From assembly GCF_900564155.1 (NCBI RefSeq), contig NZ_LS999839.1, positions 1,423,097 through 1,487,096 on the forward strand: a stretch of DNA of 64,000 nucleotides. The letters run 5' to 3'. Each line of letters starts with the position of its first letter. Positions within the stretch are counted from its first letter, which is position 1. The notes under the pieces were generated by a model, which was given only the letters and a program-made list of their open reading frames with translations, made no database searches and was not told where the DNA came from. Shown piece after piece: positions 63,118 to 64,000 of this stretch. Source of the DNA: Pedobacter schmidteae. Its GTDB lineage: Bacteria; Bacteroidota; Bacteroidia; Sphingobacteriales; Sphingobacteriaceae. The position numbers and the translations under genes are program-made.

Positions 63118-64000
63118 ATGAAACAGATATCACTCGCATTGCTTTGCGCAGGATTATGGTTTAGCCCAAACTCCATAAAAGCACAACAGCCAGTATCGGC
63201 AGCCAAACCAATCGAATTGAAACACGGCAGCCACCGCATTGGTAAACGTACCGATGCAGTAATGCAAAAATGGCGTGGCTATGGCTTGGGGCAGTTTATT
63301 CATTGGGGTTTGTATGCTATCCCCGGGGGAGAATGGAATGGCAAAGCCTACAATGGTGCTGCCGAATGGATCCGTTCCTGGAGCGGTATTCCAAAATCTA
63401 CATATGATTCGCTGATCTACAAATTTAATCCGGTAAACTTTAATGCCACAGAATGGGCTGCCACCGCCAAACAGATGGGGGCAAAATATGTTACCATTAC
63501 CACCAAACACCATGATGGGTTCTGTTTGTGGCCAAGTAAATACACATCTTATACCATAGCCAATTCTCCCTGGAAAAAAGACATCATGAAACCGCTGGTG
63601 GATGCTTATGATAAAGCCGGAATTGATGTGATCCTGTATTTTTCGGTTATGGACTGGAACCACCCGGGATGGCGCTATGATATTAAGTCAAAAGAAGATA
63701 GTGTAGCTTTTGAAGGGTTTAAACAATTTACCCGTAATCAGCTTTTAGAATTGCTAACCCTGTATCCAACCGCCAAAGGTTTATGGTTTGATGGAACCTG
63801 GGACAAATCGTGGGTAAAACAAGCCGCTTTTGCCGATGAGCTGGAAACGGAAATGCGGAAACTAAGACCGGGATTAATCATAGGCAGCAGATTTAGGGCC
63901 GATGAAAATGGCAAGCGCCATTTCGATTCAAATAATGTGTTGATGGGCGATTACGAACAGGGTTGGGAGCGTAAACTGCCTAATAAAATTGAAGATGTAC
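63118..64000 (+). CDS. GH29 alpha-L-fucosidase, cut by the window edge
   Basis: The open frame from the ATG at 63118 runs past the window end, giving 294 residues. There is a signal peptide (MKQISLALLCAGLWFSPNSI, cleaved near KAQQ). The GH29 barrel is clear: WRGYGLGQFIHWGLYAIPGG, KYVTITTKHHDGFCLWPS, and D225 in KGLWFDGTWD as the probable catalytic nucleophile. The enzyme removes terminal alpha-linked L-fucose by a retaining mechanism, probably in the periplasm. It follows locus C; with the M60 glycopeptidase it would fit fucosylated glycoproteins, though a separate terminator-like hairpin suggests its own transcript. Confidence 0.92.
   Translation, partial: MKQISLALLCAGLWFSPNSIKAQQPVSAAKPIELKHGSHRIGKRTDAVMQKWRGYGLGQFIHWGLYAIPGGEWNGKAYNGAAEWIRSWSGIPKSTYDSLIYKFNPVNFNATEWAATAKQMGAKYVTITTKHHDGFCLWPSKYTSYTIANSPWKKDIMKPLVDAYDKAGIDVILYFSVMDWNHPGWRYDIKSKEDSVAFEGFKQFTRNQLLELLTLYPTAKGLWFDGTWDKSWVKQAAFADELETEMRKLRPGLIIGSRFRADENGKRHFDSNNVLMGDYEQGWERKLPNKIEDV

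Noticed and set aside
63154-63663. 169-codon open frame on the minus strand
   Set aside because: It lies antisense to the clear GH29 coding sequence, with low-complexity aromatic composition and no signal or motif.
1-64000. CRISPR arrays, tRNA or rRNA genes, transposases, phage genes
   Set aside because: No regularly spaced repeats, cloverleaf-like sequence or mobile-element protein was recognised while reading the window and the translated frames.

Overview
The window looks like a chromosomal piece of a glycan-degrading Bacteroidota, most like Pedobacter or another Sphingobacteriaceae. Reasons: four SusC/SusD pairs, a hybrid two-component system, many lipoproteins with a Cys followed by charged residues, TAnnTTTG-type -7 boxes, almost no Shine-Dalgarno sequences and AT-rich intergenic DNA. 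No rRNA, tRNA, insertion sequence, phage gene or CRISPR array was seen.

Layout. (1) 64-3332, minus strand: a TonB-dependent receptor and a DUF4198 periplasmic protein, probably a small metal or chelate uptake unit, separated by a hairpin-rich spacer. (2) 3479-24753: locus A. A minus-strand catabolic operon (DUF5107/TPR protein, phytanoyl-CoA dioxygenase-like enzyme, sugar isomerase/epimerase, FucP-like MFS transporter) is divergent from a LacI-family regulator. Next come a minus-strand pair (GH123-like hydrolase, parallel beta-helix protein) and a plus-strand SusC-SusD-GH3-DUF2264 operon. A 14-base operator-like palindrome occurs upstream of the catabolic operon, twice between the two divergent glycan operons, and once early in the GH123-like gene, so the LacI protein probably controls all three units. 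(3) 24975-37458: locus B, SusC, SusD, two surface glycan-binding-type lipoproteins (DUF4959/5126/5000 and DUF4998/discoidin-like), a GH88 unsaturated uronyl hydrolase and a GH106-like rhamnosidase. This suggests a rhamnose- and uronate-containing polysaccharide. (4) 37522-41601: a hybrid two-component sensor on the minus strand. (5) 42116-62901: locus C, two successive SusC-SusD-fasciclin-lipoprotein cassettes, then two DUF4983 proteins flanking an M60 (enhancin-type) metallopeptidase, and an NHL-propeller protein. It contains no recognisable glycosidase of its own. (6) 63118 to the edge: the start of a GH29 alpha-L-fucosidase, preceded by a possible 36-residue membrane micropeptide.

How the parts may work together. 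In loci A and B, surface lipoproteins bind glycan, SusCD pairs import oligosaccharides, and periplasmic GH3, GH123-like, GH88 and GH106-like enzymes trim them. The FucP-like carrier would bring monosaccharide into the cytoplasm for an unusual oxidative or isomerising route. Locus C is the most novel part: it resembles a utilization locus aimed at glycoproteins or peptides rather than plain polysaccharide, built from a glycopeptidase, fasciclin lipoproteins and two phosphatase-fold proteins that seem to have lost their catalytic residues. Family names rest on reading the translated proteins by eye; no database search was run.
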